Shown here: positions 22,546 to 31,468 of the stretch, one piece after another
Layout: each line of letters starts with the position of its first letter
Numbering within the stretch: position 1 is the first letter of the stretch
Assembly (NCBI RefSeq): GCF_900167575.1
Contig: NZ_FUZP01000002.1
Coordinates: 62,001-126,000, forward strand
DNA: 64,000 nt
Source: Okibacterium fritillariae
GTDB taxonomy: Bacteria > Actinomycetota > Actinomycetes > Actinomycetales > Microbacteriaceae
Direction of reading: 5' to 3'
Position numbers and translations under genes: made by a program
Notes under the pieces: generated by a model
The model's database searches: none
What the model was told of the DNA's origin: nothing
What the model saw: the letters and a program-made list of their open reading frames with translations, nothing else

Positions 22546-23436
22546 ATGACCGAGAACGTCTACCGCATCGACCTTGTCGCCGCCGACCAGCAGCAACCCG
22601 CCGACGGATGGTGGGGGAGTGTCACGCAGATGGGGCCGGACGAAGCGCTGCTCGACGCGCGCGATCTCGGGGCTTCTCGAGGAGACGGAATCTTCGAGAC
22701 GTTCGGCACGATGGAGGGGCGCGTGCATGCGCTCGACGCGCACCTCGCGCGACTCGGCAGGTCGGCGCACTCGCTCGACCTGCCCGAGCCGAACGTCGAG
22801 CAGTTGGACGCTGTCGTCCGCCGCGCGGCGCAGGAGATCGACGCTCCGGGGCAGGCTTCGATCAAGCTCGTGCTGACGCGGGGCGTCGAGGGCACGGGCA
22901 TCCCGACCGGATGGATGGTCGTGAGCGCGATCTCCGCCGAGACGTTTGCGAGTCAACGACGCGATGGTATCGACGTGGTCGTGCTCGAGCGGGGGTACCC
23001 GAGCGATGTGGCCGAGCGGGCGCCATGGCTCCTTGCCGGCGCCAAGACGTTGTCCTACGCCGTGAACATGGCCGCTCTGCGTGAAGCGAAACGGCAGGGC
23101 GCCGACGAGGCGCTCTTCGTATCGACGGACGGCTATGCGCTCGAAGCCCCGACCTCGAACCTGGTCGTGAAGCTCGACGGCGAGTTCGTGACCACGCCAC
23201 CCGTGAACGGCATCCTCGCCGGCACCACCCAGGGAGACCTCTTCGAGTTGCTCGAGGGGTGGGGTGAGCGAACGGCCTACAGGCTTCTCACCATTGATGA
23301 GGTGCGCAGCGCTGACGCCGCCTGGTTGCTGTCGAGCGTTCGTCTGGCCGCACCGCTGCGGTCGCTCGACGGGCAGCCCCTCGAGGTCGACGTCGAGCTC
23401 ACGGCGCGTATCAACGACGCGCTACTCGGTCGGTGA
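22546..23436 (+). CDS. pabC: Aminodeoxychorismate lyase (class IV PLP enzyme)
   Basis: 296 residues. Class IV aminotransferase fold: RGDGIFETFGT near the N-terminus, the PLP lysine in LLAGAKTLSYAVNM, then the ADEALFVSTDGYALEAPTSN motif. The single-domain lyase form converts 4-amino-4-deoxychorismate to p-aminobenzoate for folate synthesis; a branched-chain or D-amino-acid aminotransferase is the alternative. Starts 11 bp after map. The coding sequence stops exactly where an 8-bp tandem array begins. Confidence 0.8.
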   Translation: MTENVYRIDLVAADQQQPADGWWGSVTQMGPDEALLDARDLGASRGDGIFETFGTMEGRVHALDAHLARLGRSAHSLDLPEPNVEQLDAVVRRAAQEIDAPGQASIKLVLTRGVEGTGIPTGWMVVSAISAETFASQRRDGIDVVVLERGYPSDVAERAPWLLAGAKTLSYAVNMAALREAKRQGADEALFVSTDGYALEAPTSNLVVKLDGEFVTTPPVNGILAGTTQGDLFELLEGWGERTAYRLLTIDEVRSADAAWLLSSVRLAAPLRSLDGQPLEVDVELTARINDALLGR

Positions 23437-23628
23437 CCCGCTGGCCCGCTGGCCCGCTGGCCCGCTGGCCCGCTGACCCGGTGACCTGCTGGCCCGCTGA
23501 CCCGGTGACCTGCTGATCCGGTGACCTGCTGGCCCGCTGACCCGGTGGCCTGCTGACCTGCTGATCGGGTGGCCTGCTGATCGGGTGGCCTGCTGATCCG
23601 GCAACCCGCTGACCCGCCGACCCGGTGC
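23437..23628 (+). repeat. 24-copy degenerate 8-bp tandem array after the pabC stop
   Basis: From the base after the pabC TGA, 24 consecutive 8-bp units fit without a gap: CCCGCTGG (first four identical), CCCGCTGA, CCCGGTGA, CCTGCTGA, TCGGGTGG and similar. A higher-order CCTGCTGA/TCGGGTGG pair appears toward the 3' side. It fills the space between the convergent pabC and mtlR genes. It has no dyads or spacers, so it is not a CRISPR array or a terminator. Confidence 0.9.
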
Positions 23629-23648
23629 CCTGTGCACGTTCGCGGGGC

Positions 23649-25568
23649 CTAGGCGTCGATGACGTGGACGAGCTCGTCGATGAAGCTCGGGAAGTCGACG
23701 GCGTTGCGCACGATGCGCTGCACGTCGGCTCGGTTCGAGAAAACCTCGACGAACTGGTCGAAGACGCTCTGGAAGCTGCCGCGGTCAACGGCGGAGAACG
23801 CGATGAATGCGACGACGTTGACACGGTATTCGCCCCAGGAGAGCGGCGTCTCGTTGACCGAGATCGCGATGGCGGTGCGGGTTGCCGTCATGGTCATGGC
23901 GTGCGGCACGGCCAGCGCCTCGGTGAAGGCGGTGGATGACATGCGCTCGCGTTGCAGGGCCCCCTCGACATAGCCCTGATCGACGACAGAGGCCTCGACC
24001 ATCCGCTCGCCGAGGGTGCGAATCATGGTGTCGCTGTCGGCGACCGTGAGGTTGCGGAAGAAAAGATCCACGCGGAAGTACTTCAGCAACTGGCCCTTGA
24101 TGCGCTCGCGCCGACGCATGCGCTTGATCTCGGCGATCTCGCGGCGTGCCCGGTCAATGTCGCCCGCGGTGAGGAACGGCTGGATGACGACGACCCCGGG
24201 GGAGGGCACTGGCGGCTCGATAGTGGATAGCACGAGGTCGGTGTCGATGGTCGACCAGTCCACGTCGCTGCGCGTGACCACCTGGCGCACACGCAGCTCG
24301 GTGCCGAGCGACCCCTCGACGCGCTGCAGCAGCAGGCTGTGCAGGTCGTAGTAGTTGGGGCACACGATGGTGCAGGTGACCAGGTCGTCACCGTACATCT
24401 GCCGCTCGAGCTGCGCCCCCACGTGCATGGCGATGTAGGCGATCTCGTCGTCGTTGACCGTGATGGCGGCGCGTTCCTGCAGGCGGCTGGCGATGTAGAC
24501 GGCGAGTTCGTAGATCATCGGGAACGAGCTCTTGATGCTCTTGGTGAGCGGGTTGCGCGAGTACGAGCGATCTTTGGCGCGCCGCACGAGGTTCTGCACG
24601 TGCATCGACAGGCGCACGAGGAAATCCTCGTCCGAGAGGTCGACGACGTACTGCTCGCTCGCGGCCTGCGTGATGTCGCGCATGGTCTCGAGGATGTAGC
24701 GGTCGAGGTAGTCGTCGCCCTCGTGAGCGTGCGCATGTGCCGGTTCGGCCCCCGGCGTGATGACGCGCGTGCCCAGCAGATGCGCCAGGTAGTCGATCTC
24801 TGCTCCACCGAGGTCGACCTCGAAATGCGTCTGGATGAGCGAGTGAAGGTCCTGCCCGACACCCTCGGGTGGCAGATCCGCCTGGGGTGCGTTCGTCTCG
24901 ATGTCGCGGTGCTTCGAGACCCGGTCGACAGCGATGGCGATGTGGAGGAGGACATCCGCGATGCCGTATTCATTGACGTAGTAGCCGCGCGCCGTGAGCG
25001 CCTGCACCAGATCGGTCTTGAAGGCGCCGAGGGTCTGTGCCGAGAATTCACGCTGGATGGCGACAAGCTCGACCATTCCACGCTCGGTCTCTTCGCGGAA
25101 CATGCGGCTGAGCAGGCGCCGCCGGGCGGTCTCGGTTCCGGTCAGGGTGACGATGCTGCCGGCGCGCCCGAGGCGGAGTGTCTCACCGGAGAGCAGCTGA
25201 CGCACCCGCCCGAGATCGGCCTCGATCGTGGAGTCGCTCACGTGCAGCGTCGCGGCGAGCTCGTACACGTCGAGCCCATCGGGGCTGTCGATGAGCCGTC
25301 GCACGATGGCGTAGAGCCGGTCGCGGGGCGTCTCTGCATCGCCCGCGCCCGTGTGCACGAACTGCGTGTAGGCCTCACGATCGATGCGATAGCCCTCGCC
25401 GCCCGAGCGGATGGGCGCGAGCGGTGCAGCCTCGTCTTTGATCTGCGTCACATAGCTGCGCACACTGCGCGGGGTCACGCCCAGGACGTCGCTCAATTCG
25501 CCGGCCGTCACCCAGCCGCCGTCGCGAGCGAGGTAGGTGAGGAGCCGTTCGTGTTTGTCGCGGATCAC
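23649..25568 (-). CDS. mtlR: PTS-regulated transcriptional activator of the mannitol operon (BglG/MtlR type)
   Basis: 639 residues. Order: N-terminal winged HTH (LLTYLARDGGWVTAGELSDVLGVTPRSVRSYV, about 8-40), a second HTH region (about 85-130), two PRDs (about 185-390) with conserved His, an EIIB-like domain (about 405-490, Cys in TIVCPNYYD) and an EIIA-like domain (about 500-639) with a phosphorylatable His near 556 (ALAVPHAM). This is the MtlR architecture: HPr phosphorylates the PRDs and the mannitol enzymes phosphorylate the EIIB/EIIA parts. It probably activates the divergent PTS operon. Confidence 0.88.
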   Translation of the reverse strand: MIRDKHERLLTYLARDGGWVTAGELSDVLGVTPRSVRSYVTQIKDEAAPLAPIRSGGEGYRIDREAYTQFVHTGAGDAETPRDRLYAIVRRLIDSPDGLDVYELAATLHVSDSTIEADLGRVRQLLSGETLRLGRAGSIVTLTGTETARRRLLSRMFREETERGMVELVAIQREFSAQTLGAFKTDLVQALTARGYYVNEYGIADVLLHIAIAVDRVSKHRDIETNAPQADLPPEGVGQDLHSLIQTHFEVDLGGAEIDYLAHLLGTRVITPGAEPAHAHAHEGDDYLDRYILETMRDITQAASEQYVVDLSDEDFLVRLSMHVQNLVRRAKDRSYSRNPLTKSIKSSFPMIYELAVYIASRLQERAAITVNDDEIAYIAMHVGAQLERQMYGDDLVTCTIVCPNYYDLHSLLLQRVEGSLGTELRVRQVVTRSDVDWSTIDTDLVLSTIEPPVPSPGVVVIQPFLTAGDIDRARREIAEIKRMRRRERIKGQLLKYFRVDLFFRNLTVADSDTMIRTLGERMVEASVVDQGYVEGALQRERMSSTAFTEALAVPHAMTMTATRTAIAISVNETPLSWGEYRVNVVAFIAFSAVDRGSFQSVFDQFVEVFSNRADVQRIVRNAVDFPSFIDELVHVIDA

Positions 25569-25604
25569 CGAACCTCCTTCCCGCGTTATTCGAGTTAACC
25601 ATCT

Positions 25605-25716
25605 CGAACCCGTATAGGAGGTCAGCGCACCCGCCTTTCCGGGGTGGCGGAAAGCGATCTAGTGGCACGGATGCTTGTGCGAGACGAATATGGCATTGTC
25701 GGCAGCATCCTGCCGA
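25605..25716. promoter_or_regulatory. Divergent regulatory region between mtlR and the PTS operon, with inverted repeats
   Basis: Between mtlR and the IIB gene lie a TTCGAG-N8-CTCGAA dyad near 25588-25608, a CTTTCCG-N6-CGGAAAG dyad at 25635-25654, and a TCGGCAG-CATC-CTGCCGA hairpin at 25699-25716, 28 bp before the IIB start. The first two are candidate MtlR operators. The last lies where it could act in the mRNA leader. No convincing -10/-35 pair was found. Confidence 0.45.
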
Positions 25717-25744
25717 AGCAACAGTTGTAAAGCGGAGGCAGTCA

Positions 25745-26098
25745 ATGAGGATCCTCATTGTGTGTGGCGCGGGCGCGTCCAGCACATTCGTCGCTCTGCG
25801 CGTTCGACGCACCGTTGCATCCCGCGGACTCGACCATGTCGTCGAAGCCGGGTCGGTCGAGCGCATCCCCGAGGCGAACGAAACGCTGGGTGGCGAGTTG
25901 CGCCCCGCCGAGGCATCCGCCAACCGTGCCGACGTCGTCCTCATCGGCCCGCACCTCGCCGACCGGTTCGACGAGCTGAACGAGCGCGTCGAGCGTTCCG
26001 GCGGCCGTGCCGTTCTGCTGCCCACCGACATCTTCACCGACGCATCCGGCGACCGGGCCCTCGACCTGGCACTGGCCGCACCCATCACCACCCCATAA
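25745..26098 (+). CDS. PTS IIB component, lactose/cellobiose type
   Basis: 117 residues with GGAGG nine bases upstream. It begins MRILIVCGAGASSTFVALRV: Cys7 followed by GAGxSS is the phosphorylated-cysteine loop of lac-family IIB proteins. Further on, ADVVLIGPHLADRFDEL fits the same fold. It is first in the mannitol PTS operon, although MtlA carries its own IIB domain of another family. No lac-type IIC or IIA is present, so it may be an orphan phospho-relay or sensor acting on MtlR, or serve a transporter elsewhere. Confidence 0.8.
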   Translation: MRILIVCGAGASSTFVALRVRRTVASRGLDHVVEAGSVERIPEANETLGGELRPAEASANRADVVLIGPHLADRFDELNERVERSGGRAVLLPTDIFTDASGDRALDLALAAPITTP

Positions 26099-26106
26099 GG
26101 AACCCC

Positions 26107-26382
26107 ATGATTGAACGCACTGTCAGCATCGGCTCGGCCAACGGGCTGCACGCGCGCCCCGCGAAGCTGTTCGCGCAGGCGGCGTCGGGCGCCGGCATCC
26201 CCGTCACGATTCAGAAAGACGGCGGCAAGGCTGTCAACGCGGCGAGCATCCTGGGCGTCATCTCGCTCGGCATCGAACACGGCGACACGGTGACCGTCAC
26301 GGCCGACGGCTCGGGCGACGACGCCGAGCAGGTTCTCGACACCCTGACCGAGCTGCTGGCCACGGACCACGACAATGCCTAG
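26107..26382 (+). CDS. ptsH: Phosphocarrier protein HPr
   Basis: 91 residues. His15 in NGLHARPAKLF is the site phosphorylated by enzyme I, and Ser47 in VNAASILGV corresponds to the regulatory serine. It passes phosphate to EIIA domains. It begins 8 bp after the IIB gene and overlaps ptsI by 8 bp. Encoding HPr here ties it to mannitol uptake. Confidence 0.95.
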   Translation: MIERTVSIGSANGLHARPAKLFAQAASGAGIPVTIQKDGGKAVNAASILGVISLGIEHGDTVTVTADGSGDDAEQVLDTLTELLATDHDNA

Positions 26383-28102
26383 CGCCACCGCCACGAGCGC
26401 CACCACCACTCAGGGCCAGGCGCCCGAGATCACCACGCTCACGGGTGTCGGCATCGGCACCGGCGCCGCGGTCGGCCCCGTCGCCTTCATGGCTCCCGCC
26501 CTTCCCGAGCCGAAGGATGTCGCCTCCACGCGTTCGGTCGACGAAGAAACCGCCCGCGTGCGCACGTCCGTCGCCGTCGTCTCGCAGGAGCTCGACGCGC
26601 GCGGCCAGAAGGCGGGCGGCGCGGCACAGGAAGTGCTCGAAGCGCAGGCCATGATGGCCGAGGACCCGGCCCTCACCGAGCTCATCGACCAGAAGATCGT
26701 CGCGGGCGGCACCGCCGAGCGCGCGGTATTCGAAGCGTTCTCGTCGTTCCGCGCCCAGCTCGAGGCCCTCGGCGGCTATCTCGCCGAGCGCGCCGCCGAC
26801 CTCGACGACGTGTCGCAGCGCGTGATCGCCGACCTCAGCGGTGTCGCGGCCCCCGGCGTTCCCGAGCGCGACGAGCCGTTCATCCTGATCGCGCGTGACC
26901 TGGCACCGGCCGACACCGCCGTGCTCGACCTCGACCGCGTCCTCGCCCTCGTGACCACGGACGGCGGGCCCACCTCGCACACGGCGATCCTCGCCCGCGA
27001 GAAGTCGATCGTCGCCATCGTCGGCACGCAGACCTCCGAGGGCTTGGCCGACGGCGACGTCGTCGTGGTCGACGCCGCCACCGGCCAGGTGACGCTCAAC
27101 CCCGATGCCGCTCTCATCGAGGCGACGACCGAGCGCATCCGCGCCCGCGCCGCCCAGGCCGAGCTGCCCGCCGAGCCCGGCCGCCTCGCCGACGGCACGC
27201 CCCTGCCCCTCCTCGCCAACCTCGGCGACGTGGCCGGCGCGGCCCCCGCCGTCGCACGCGGCGCCGAGGGTGTGGGACTCTTCCGCACCGAGTTCCTCTT
27301 CCTCGACTCGACGACGGCCCCCACGGTCGCCGACCAGCGCGCCTCCTACACGGCGCTGCTCGAAGCCTTCCCCGGCAAGAAAGTCGTCGTGCGCCTGCTC
27401 GACGCCGGGGCCGACAAGCCGCTGCCGTTCCTCAACGACGCACACGAAGAGAACCCCGCGATGGGGTTGCGCGGCCTGCGTGCCCTGCGCGCCAGCGAAA
27501 ACCTGCTGCGCGACCAGCTCACGGCGCTCGCCGAAGCAGACGCCGCGACATCCGCCGATCTGTGGGTCATGGCACCCATGGTGTCGACGGTCGAAGAGAC
27601 GGTCTACTTCGTCACCATCGCCGCCGAATACGGCATCCGCACGGCCGGCGTCATGGTCGAGGTCCCCTCGGCCGCGCTCCTCGCCGACCGCATTCTGCCG
27701 CACGCCGCCTTCGCGTCGATCGGCACCAACGACCTCACCCAGTACACGCTCGCCGCCGACCGCCAGCTCGGCTCGGTGGCCGCCTTCCAGAGCCCCTGGC
27801 ACCCCGCGGTGCTGCGGCTCATCCAGGAGGTTGCGCGTGCGGGGGAGTCGACGGGCAAACCCGTCGGCGTGTGCGGCGAGGCTGCTGCAGACCCGCTGCT
27901 CGCGATCGTTCTCGCGGGCCTCGGTGTCACCTCCCTGTCCATGTCCCCGGCGGCGCTCGCAGATGTGCGCGCCTCCCTTCTCACCGTCACCCTCGACGAG
28001 GCACGCACCATCGCCGAGTCCGCCCTGGCCGCCGACGAGGCAGCCGACGCCAAGACCGCAGCGCTCGCCGCGGCAACCCGAATCACAACGAAAGAGAACT
28101 GA
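26375..28102 (+). CDS. ptsI: PTS enzyme I (phosphoenolpyruvate-protein phosphotransferase)
   Basis: 575 residues. It transfers phosphate from PEP to HPr. The active His202 lies in TTDGGPTSHTAIL, the PEP-binding barrel has GLFRTEFLF and NPAMGLRGLR, and the C-terminal signature is SIGTNDLTQYTLAADR with Cys500 in GVCGEAAAD. The first 20 residues are a Thr/Ala-rich extension. Start ATG 26375 lies inside the end of ptsH. Confidence 0.96.
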   Translation: MPSATATSATTTQGQAPEITTLTGVGIGTGAAVGPVAFMAPALPEPKDVASTRSVDEETARVRTSVAVVSQELDARGQKAGGAAQEVLEAQAMMAEDPALTELIDQKIVAGGTAERAVFEAFSSFRAQLEALGGYLAERAADLDDVSQRVIADLSGVAAPGVPERDEPFILIARDLAPADTAVLDLDRVLALVTTDGGPTSHTAILAREKSIVAIVGTQTSEGLADGDVVVVDAATGQVTLNPDAALIEATTERIRARAAQAELPAEPGRLADGTPLPLLANLGDVAGAAPAVARGAEGVGLFRTEFLFLDSTTAPTVADQRASYTALLEAFPGKKVVVRLLDAGADKPLPFLNDAHEENPAMGLRGLRALRASENLLRDQLTALAEADAATSADLWVMAPMVSTVEETVYFVTIAAEYGIRTAGVMVEVPSAALLADRILPHAAFASIGTNDLTQYTLAADRQLGSVAAFQSPWHPAVLRLIQEVARAGESTGKPVGVCGEAAADPLLAIVLAGLGVTSLSMSPAALADVRASLLTVTLDEARTIAESALAADEAADAKTAALAAATRITTKEN

Positions 28103-28104
28103 TC

Positions 28105-29622
28105 ATGACGACGACGTCAACGCCCACCCAAAAGGGTGGATTCCGGGTCGGGGTGCAGCGCTTCGGCACCTTCCTCTCGGGCATGGTGATGCCCAACATC
28201 GCCGCCTTCATCGCGTGGGGCCTCATCACGGCCCTGTTCATCCCCACCGGCTGGCTGCCGAACGAGCAGATCGCGACCCTGGTCAACCCGACGCTGTTCT
28301 TCCTGCTGCCGCTCCTCATCGCCAACACCGGTGGTCGGATGATCTATGACACCCGTGGTGGCGTCGTGGCAACCATCGCGACCATGGGCGTCATCGCCTC
28401 GACCATGGGCACCCCCGTGTTCGACGGCGGAACCCCCATGTTCCTCGGCGCCATGATCGTCGGCCCCCTCGCGGCCTGGATCATGAAGCAGGTCGACAAG
28501 CTCTGGGACGGCAAGATCAAGGCCGGCTTCGAGATGCTCGTCAACAACTTCTCCGCCGGCATCCTGGGCGCCATCCTCGCCATCGGCGCGTTCTTCGCCA
28601 TCGGCCCGGTCATCAGCACCATCACGGCGTGGCTCGAGTCGGCCGTCGACTGGCTGGTCGCCGCGCAGCTGCTGCCCCTCGCCTCGATCTTCATCGAGCC
28701 CGGCAAGGTGCTGTTCCTGAACAACGCCATCAACCACGGCGTGCTCACCCCCATCGGCACCGCGCAGGCACAGGATGCCGGCAAGAGCGTGCTGTTCCTA
28801 CTCGAGGCGAACCCCGGCCCCGGCCTCGGTCTGCTGCTCGCCTTCGCGTTCTTCGGTCTCGGCAGCGCCCGCGCCACCGCTCCCGGCGCGATCGTGATCC
28901 AGTTCCTCGGCGGAATTCACGAGATCTACTTCCCCTACATCCTCGCCAAGCCCATCCTGCTGCTCTCGGTCATCGCCGGTGGCGCGGCCGGTATCGCCAC
29001 CAACGTGGCTTTCAACTCGGGTCTCGTGAGCCCCGCGTCGCCCGGCAGCATCTTCGCGATCCTCGCGGTCACGGAGAAGGGCAGCTACGTCGGCGTCATC
29101 CTGTCGGTCATCCTGGCCGCCGCCGTGTCGTTCATCATCTCGGCCATCATCCTGCGGGCCACCCGCAAGCGCGACATCGCTGCGGGCAACGCCGGTGACC
29201 TGAGCGCCGCCATCGCGCAGACCGAAGCCAACAAGGGCAAGAAGTCCAGCGTGCTCGGCAACATCCAGCACGACGGCGCCGCAGCCGGTGCCACCGCCAC
29301 CGACGAAGGCCTCGTGGCCACGCTCGAGCGCAAGCCGATCAACAAGATCGTCTTCGCGTGCGACGCCGGCATGGGTTCGAGCGCCATGGGCGCCTCGGTG
29401 CTGCGCAACAAGATCAAGAAGGCCGGCATCGACGGCGTCGACGTGACCAACAAGTCGATCGCCAACCTCGACGGCTCTGAAGACCTCGTGATCACGCAGC
29501 GCGAGCTCACCGACCGTGCCAAGGGCAAGACCCCTGAAGCCACCCACCTCTCGGTGGACAACTTCATGAACAGCCCCAAGTACGACGAGGTCGTCGAACT
29601 GCTTCGCGCCGAAGGGCACTGA
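28105..29622 (+). CDS. mtlA: Mannitol PTS permease, EIICB
   Basis: 505 residues from ATG 28105, two bases after the ptsI stop. The membrane EIIC part (about 15-350) shows the mannitol-family GTFLSGMVMPNIAAFIAWG, NNAINHGVLTPIG and FLGGIHEIYFPYIL. A soluble EIIB domain follows at about 410-505 with Cys419 in KIVFACDAGMGSSAMGAS. There is no EIIA domain; that is supplied by mtlF. It imports mannitol as mannitol-1-phosphate. Confidence 0.95.
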   Translation: MTTTSTPTQKGGFRVGVQRFGTFLSGMVMPNIAAFIAWGLITALFIPTGWLPNEQIATLVNPTLFFLLPLLIANTGGRMIYDTRGGVVATIATMGVIASTMGTPVFDGGTPMFLGAMIVGPLAAWIMKQVDKLWDGKIKAGFEMLVNNFSAGILGAILAIGAFFAIGPVISTITAWLESAVDWLVAAQLLPLASIFIEPGKVLFLNNAINHGVLTPIGTAQAQDAGKSVLFLLEANPGPGLGLLLAFAFFGLGSARATAPGAIVIQFLGGIHEIYFPYILAKPILLLSVIAGGAAGIATNVAFNSGLVSPASPGSIFAILAVTEKGSYVGVILSVILAAAVSFIISAIILRATRKRDIAAGNAGDLSAAIAQTEANKGKKSSVLGNIQHDGAAAGATATDEGLVATLERKPINKIVFACDAGMGSSAMGASVLRNKIKKAGIDGVDVTNKSIANLDGSEDLVITQRELTDRAKGKTPEATHLSVDNFMNSPKYDEVVELLRAEGH

Positions 29623-29648
29623 GCACAAGAAATAACCGGATGACAGGG

Positions 29649-29685
29649 CCGGGCGGGTGGCGGCAACTCACAGCCACCCGCCCGG
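29649..29685 (+). terminator. Attenuator-like hairpin between mtlA and mtlF
   Basis: Perfect 13-bp arms CCGGGCGGGTGGC and GCCACCCGCCCGG with an 11-nt loop, followed by TCGTGTTTG, a weak T-tract. It lies inside the operon, so it may lower expression of mtlF-mtlD or protect the 3' end of the upstream message. Confidence 0.6.
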
Positions 29686-29745
29686 TCGTGTTTGCCAGAC
29701 TGGGTTCGTCCACCGGCGAACCGAACGTAAGGAAGAAACAGGACC

Positions 29746-30186
29746 ATGAGCGAACAGATTCTTGCCGCCGATCAGATCGAGATCGTGTCGGATGCCGTGA
29801 CGAAAGAGCAGGCGATCCGCCGGGCCGCCGACATCCTCGAGCGAGTCGGAGCCGTCTCGGACGGGTACTACGCCGCCATGCTGCAGCGCGAAGAGACCGT
29901 CAGCACCTACATGGGCAACTTCCTGGCGATCCCGCACGGCACCAACGACGCGAAAGACACCATCACGCGTTCGGCCCTGTCGTTCACGCGGTACGAGCAG
30001 CCCATCGACTGGGCGGGTGAAGAAGTGCGTTTCGTCGTCGGCATCGCGGGCGTCAACAACGAGCACCTCGACATCCTGTCGCGCATCGCCATCATCTTCT
30101 CCGATGAGGACGAGGTCGCCAAGCTCGCAGATGCCTCCACCACCGACGAGATCTTCGCCCTGCTCGGGGATGTGAACGCCGAATGA
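29746..30186 (+). CDS. mtlF: Mannitol PTS EIIA component
   Basis: 146 residues. Phosphorylatable His64 lies in the NFLAIPHGTNDAK motif, and the C-terminal region (VRFVVGIAGVNNEHLDILSRIA) fits EIIA of the mannitol/fructose class. It takes phosphate from HPr and gives it to MtlA Cys419. It overlaps mtlD by four bases (ATGA). Confidence 0.95.
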   Translation: MSEQILAADQIEIVSDAVTKEQAIRRAADILERVGAVSDGYYAAMLQREETVSTYMGNFLAIPHGTNDAKDTITRSALSFTRYEQPIDWAGEEVRFVVGIAGVNNEHLDILSRIAIIFSDEDEVAKLADASTTDEIFALLGDVNAE

Positions 30187-31340
30187 AGGCCGTCCACTTC
30201 GGCGCCGGCAACATCGGGCGCGGGTTCATCGGAGTCCTCCTGCACGAGGCCGGCTACGACCTCGTCTTCGCCGACGTCAACGGCGAGCTGACCGAGCGCA
30301 TCGACCGCGTCGGCCACTTCACGGTGCATGAAGTCGGCGAGGGTGGCACCGACCACGTCGTCGACAACGTGCGCGCCATCGACAGCCGGTCGCACGAAGA
30401 CGCACTCGTCGCCGAGATCGCCTCGGCCGATATCGTGACCACGGCCGTCGGCCCCAACATCCTGCGCTTCGTCGCGCCCGCCATTGCGCGCGGCATCGCC
30501 GAACGGCCCGCGGATGCCGCACCCCTCGCCGTCATGGCGTGCGAGAACGCGGTCAACGCCACCGACATCCTGCAGACCGAAGTGCGTGCCGCCGTCGGCG
30601 ACGCCGCCTGGGAGCAGCTGGCCGCGAAGGCTGTCTTCGCCAACACCGCGGTCGACCGCATCGTCCCCGCCCAGGAGCCCACCGGCCCCGACGGCATCGA
30701 CGTCACGGTCGAGACGTTCTCGGAGTGGGCCATCGAGGAGCCGCCCTTCGGCGGCAACGCCCCCCGCATCCCGGGCGCACACTTCGTGCCCGACCTCGAG
30801 CCCTACATCGAGCGCAAGCTCTTCACCGTCAACACGGGCCACGCCACGACCGCCTACTTCGGCGCTCTCGCGGGGCACGACGCCATCGCCGACGCCATCG
30901 GTGATCCGGATGTCGCGGCCAAGGTGCGCGCCACGCTCGAAGAGACCTCGGCTCTCCTCGTCGAGAAGCACGGTCTCGACGTCTCCGAGCAGGACGCGTA
31001 CCGCGCCACCATCCTGCAGCGTTTCGCCAACCCGCACCTGCCCGACACCGTGTCGCGTGTGGGCCGCCAGCCCCTGCGCAAGCTGTCGCGCGACGAACGT
31101 TTCATCTCGCCCGCCGCCCAGCTGGCCGAGCGCGGCACCGACCCCGTAGCCCTCGTCGCCGCCATCGGTGCGGCCCTGCGCTTCGACGACGTGGATGACG
31201 AGCAGAGCGTGCTGATGAAGACGGCGCTCTCGACGCTCACGACCGAGCAATTCATCGAGGAACACCTCGGGTTGGCGCCCGAACACCCCCTCTATGCATC
31301 CGTGTTCGACGTCGTCGCGGCGCGTGCGCAGGAATTATAG
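30183..31340 (+). CDS. mtlD: Mannitol-1-phosphate 5-dehydrogenase
   Basis: 385 residues. The N-terminal Rossmann motif is GAGNIGRGFIGVLLHEAGYD, followed by the NTAVDRIVP and TVNTGHATTAYFG motifs of long-chain polyol dehydrogenases. It oxidises mannitol-1-phosphate to fructose-6-phosphate with NAD, completing the pathway. Last gene of the operon. A GGCACGC/GCGTGTC stem within an outer GGTGC/GGCACC pairing at 31386-31420 may end the transcript. Confidence 0.96.
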   Translation: MKAVHFGAGNIGRGFIGVLLHEAGYDLVFADVNGELTERIDRVGHFTVHEVGEGGTDHVVDNVRAIDSRSHEDALVAEIASADIVTTAVGPNILRFVAPAIARGIAERPADAAPLAVMACENAVNATDILQTEVRAAVGDAAWEQLAAKAVFANTAVDRIVPAQEPTGPDGIDVTVETFSEWAIEEPPFGGNAPRIPGAHFVPDLEPYIERKLFTVNTGHATTAYFGALAGHDAIADAIGDPDVAAKVRATLEETSALLVEKHGLDVSEQDAYRATILQRFANPHLPDTVSRVGRQPLRKLSRDERFISPAAQLAERGTDPVALVAAIGAALRFDDVDDEQSVLMKTALSTLTTEQFIEEHLGLAPEHPLYASVFDVVAARAQEL

Positions 31341-31468
31341 AGACGGACTGGTAAATAGCAAGGACATCGCATAAGATCGTTCTTTGGTGCTTTAGGCACG
31401 CTTTTGGCGTGTCCGGCACCGCATGCAACGCATGACCAGCACACCCTACCTATTGCGACAGTGAGGCT

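Noticed and set aside
23437-23628. CRISPR array
   Set aside because: Units are 8 bp, contiguous and without spacers; no cas genes nearby.
23411-23824. Open frames with PDQQVSRPPGQ-type repeats on the minus strand over the 8-bp array
   Set aside because: The 8-bp unit keeps all frames open. The frame overlaps mtlR and has no start signal or conserved sequence.
24339-25598. 419-codon plus-strand frame opposite mtlR
   Set aside because: Antisense shadow of a clearly domain-bearing gene.
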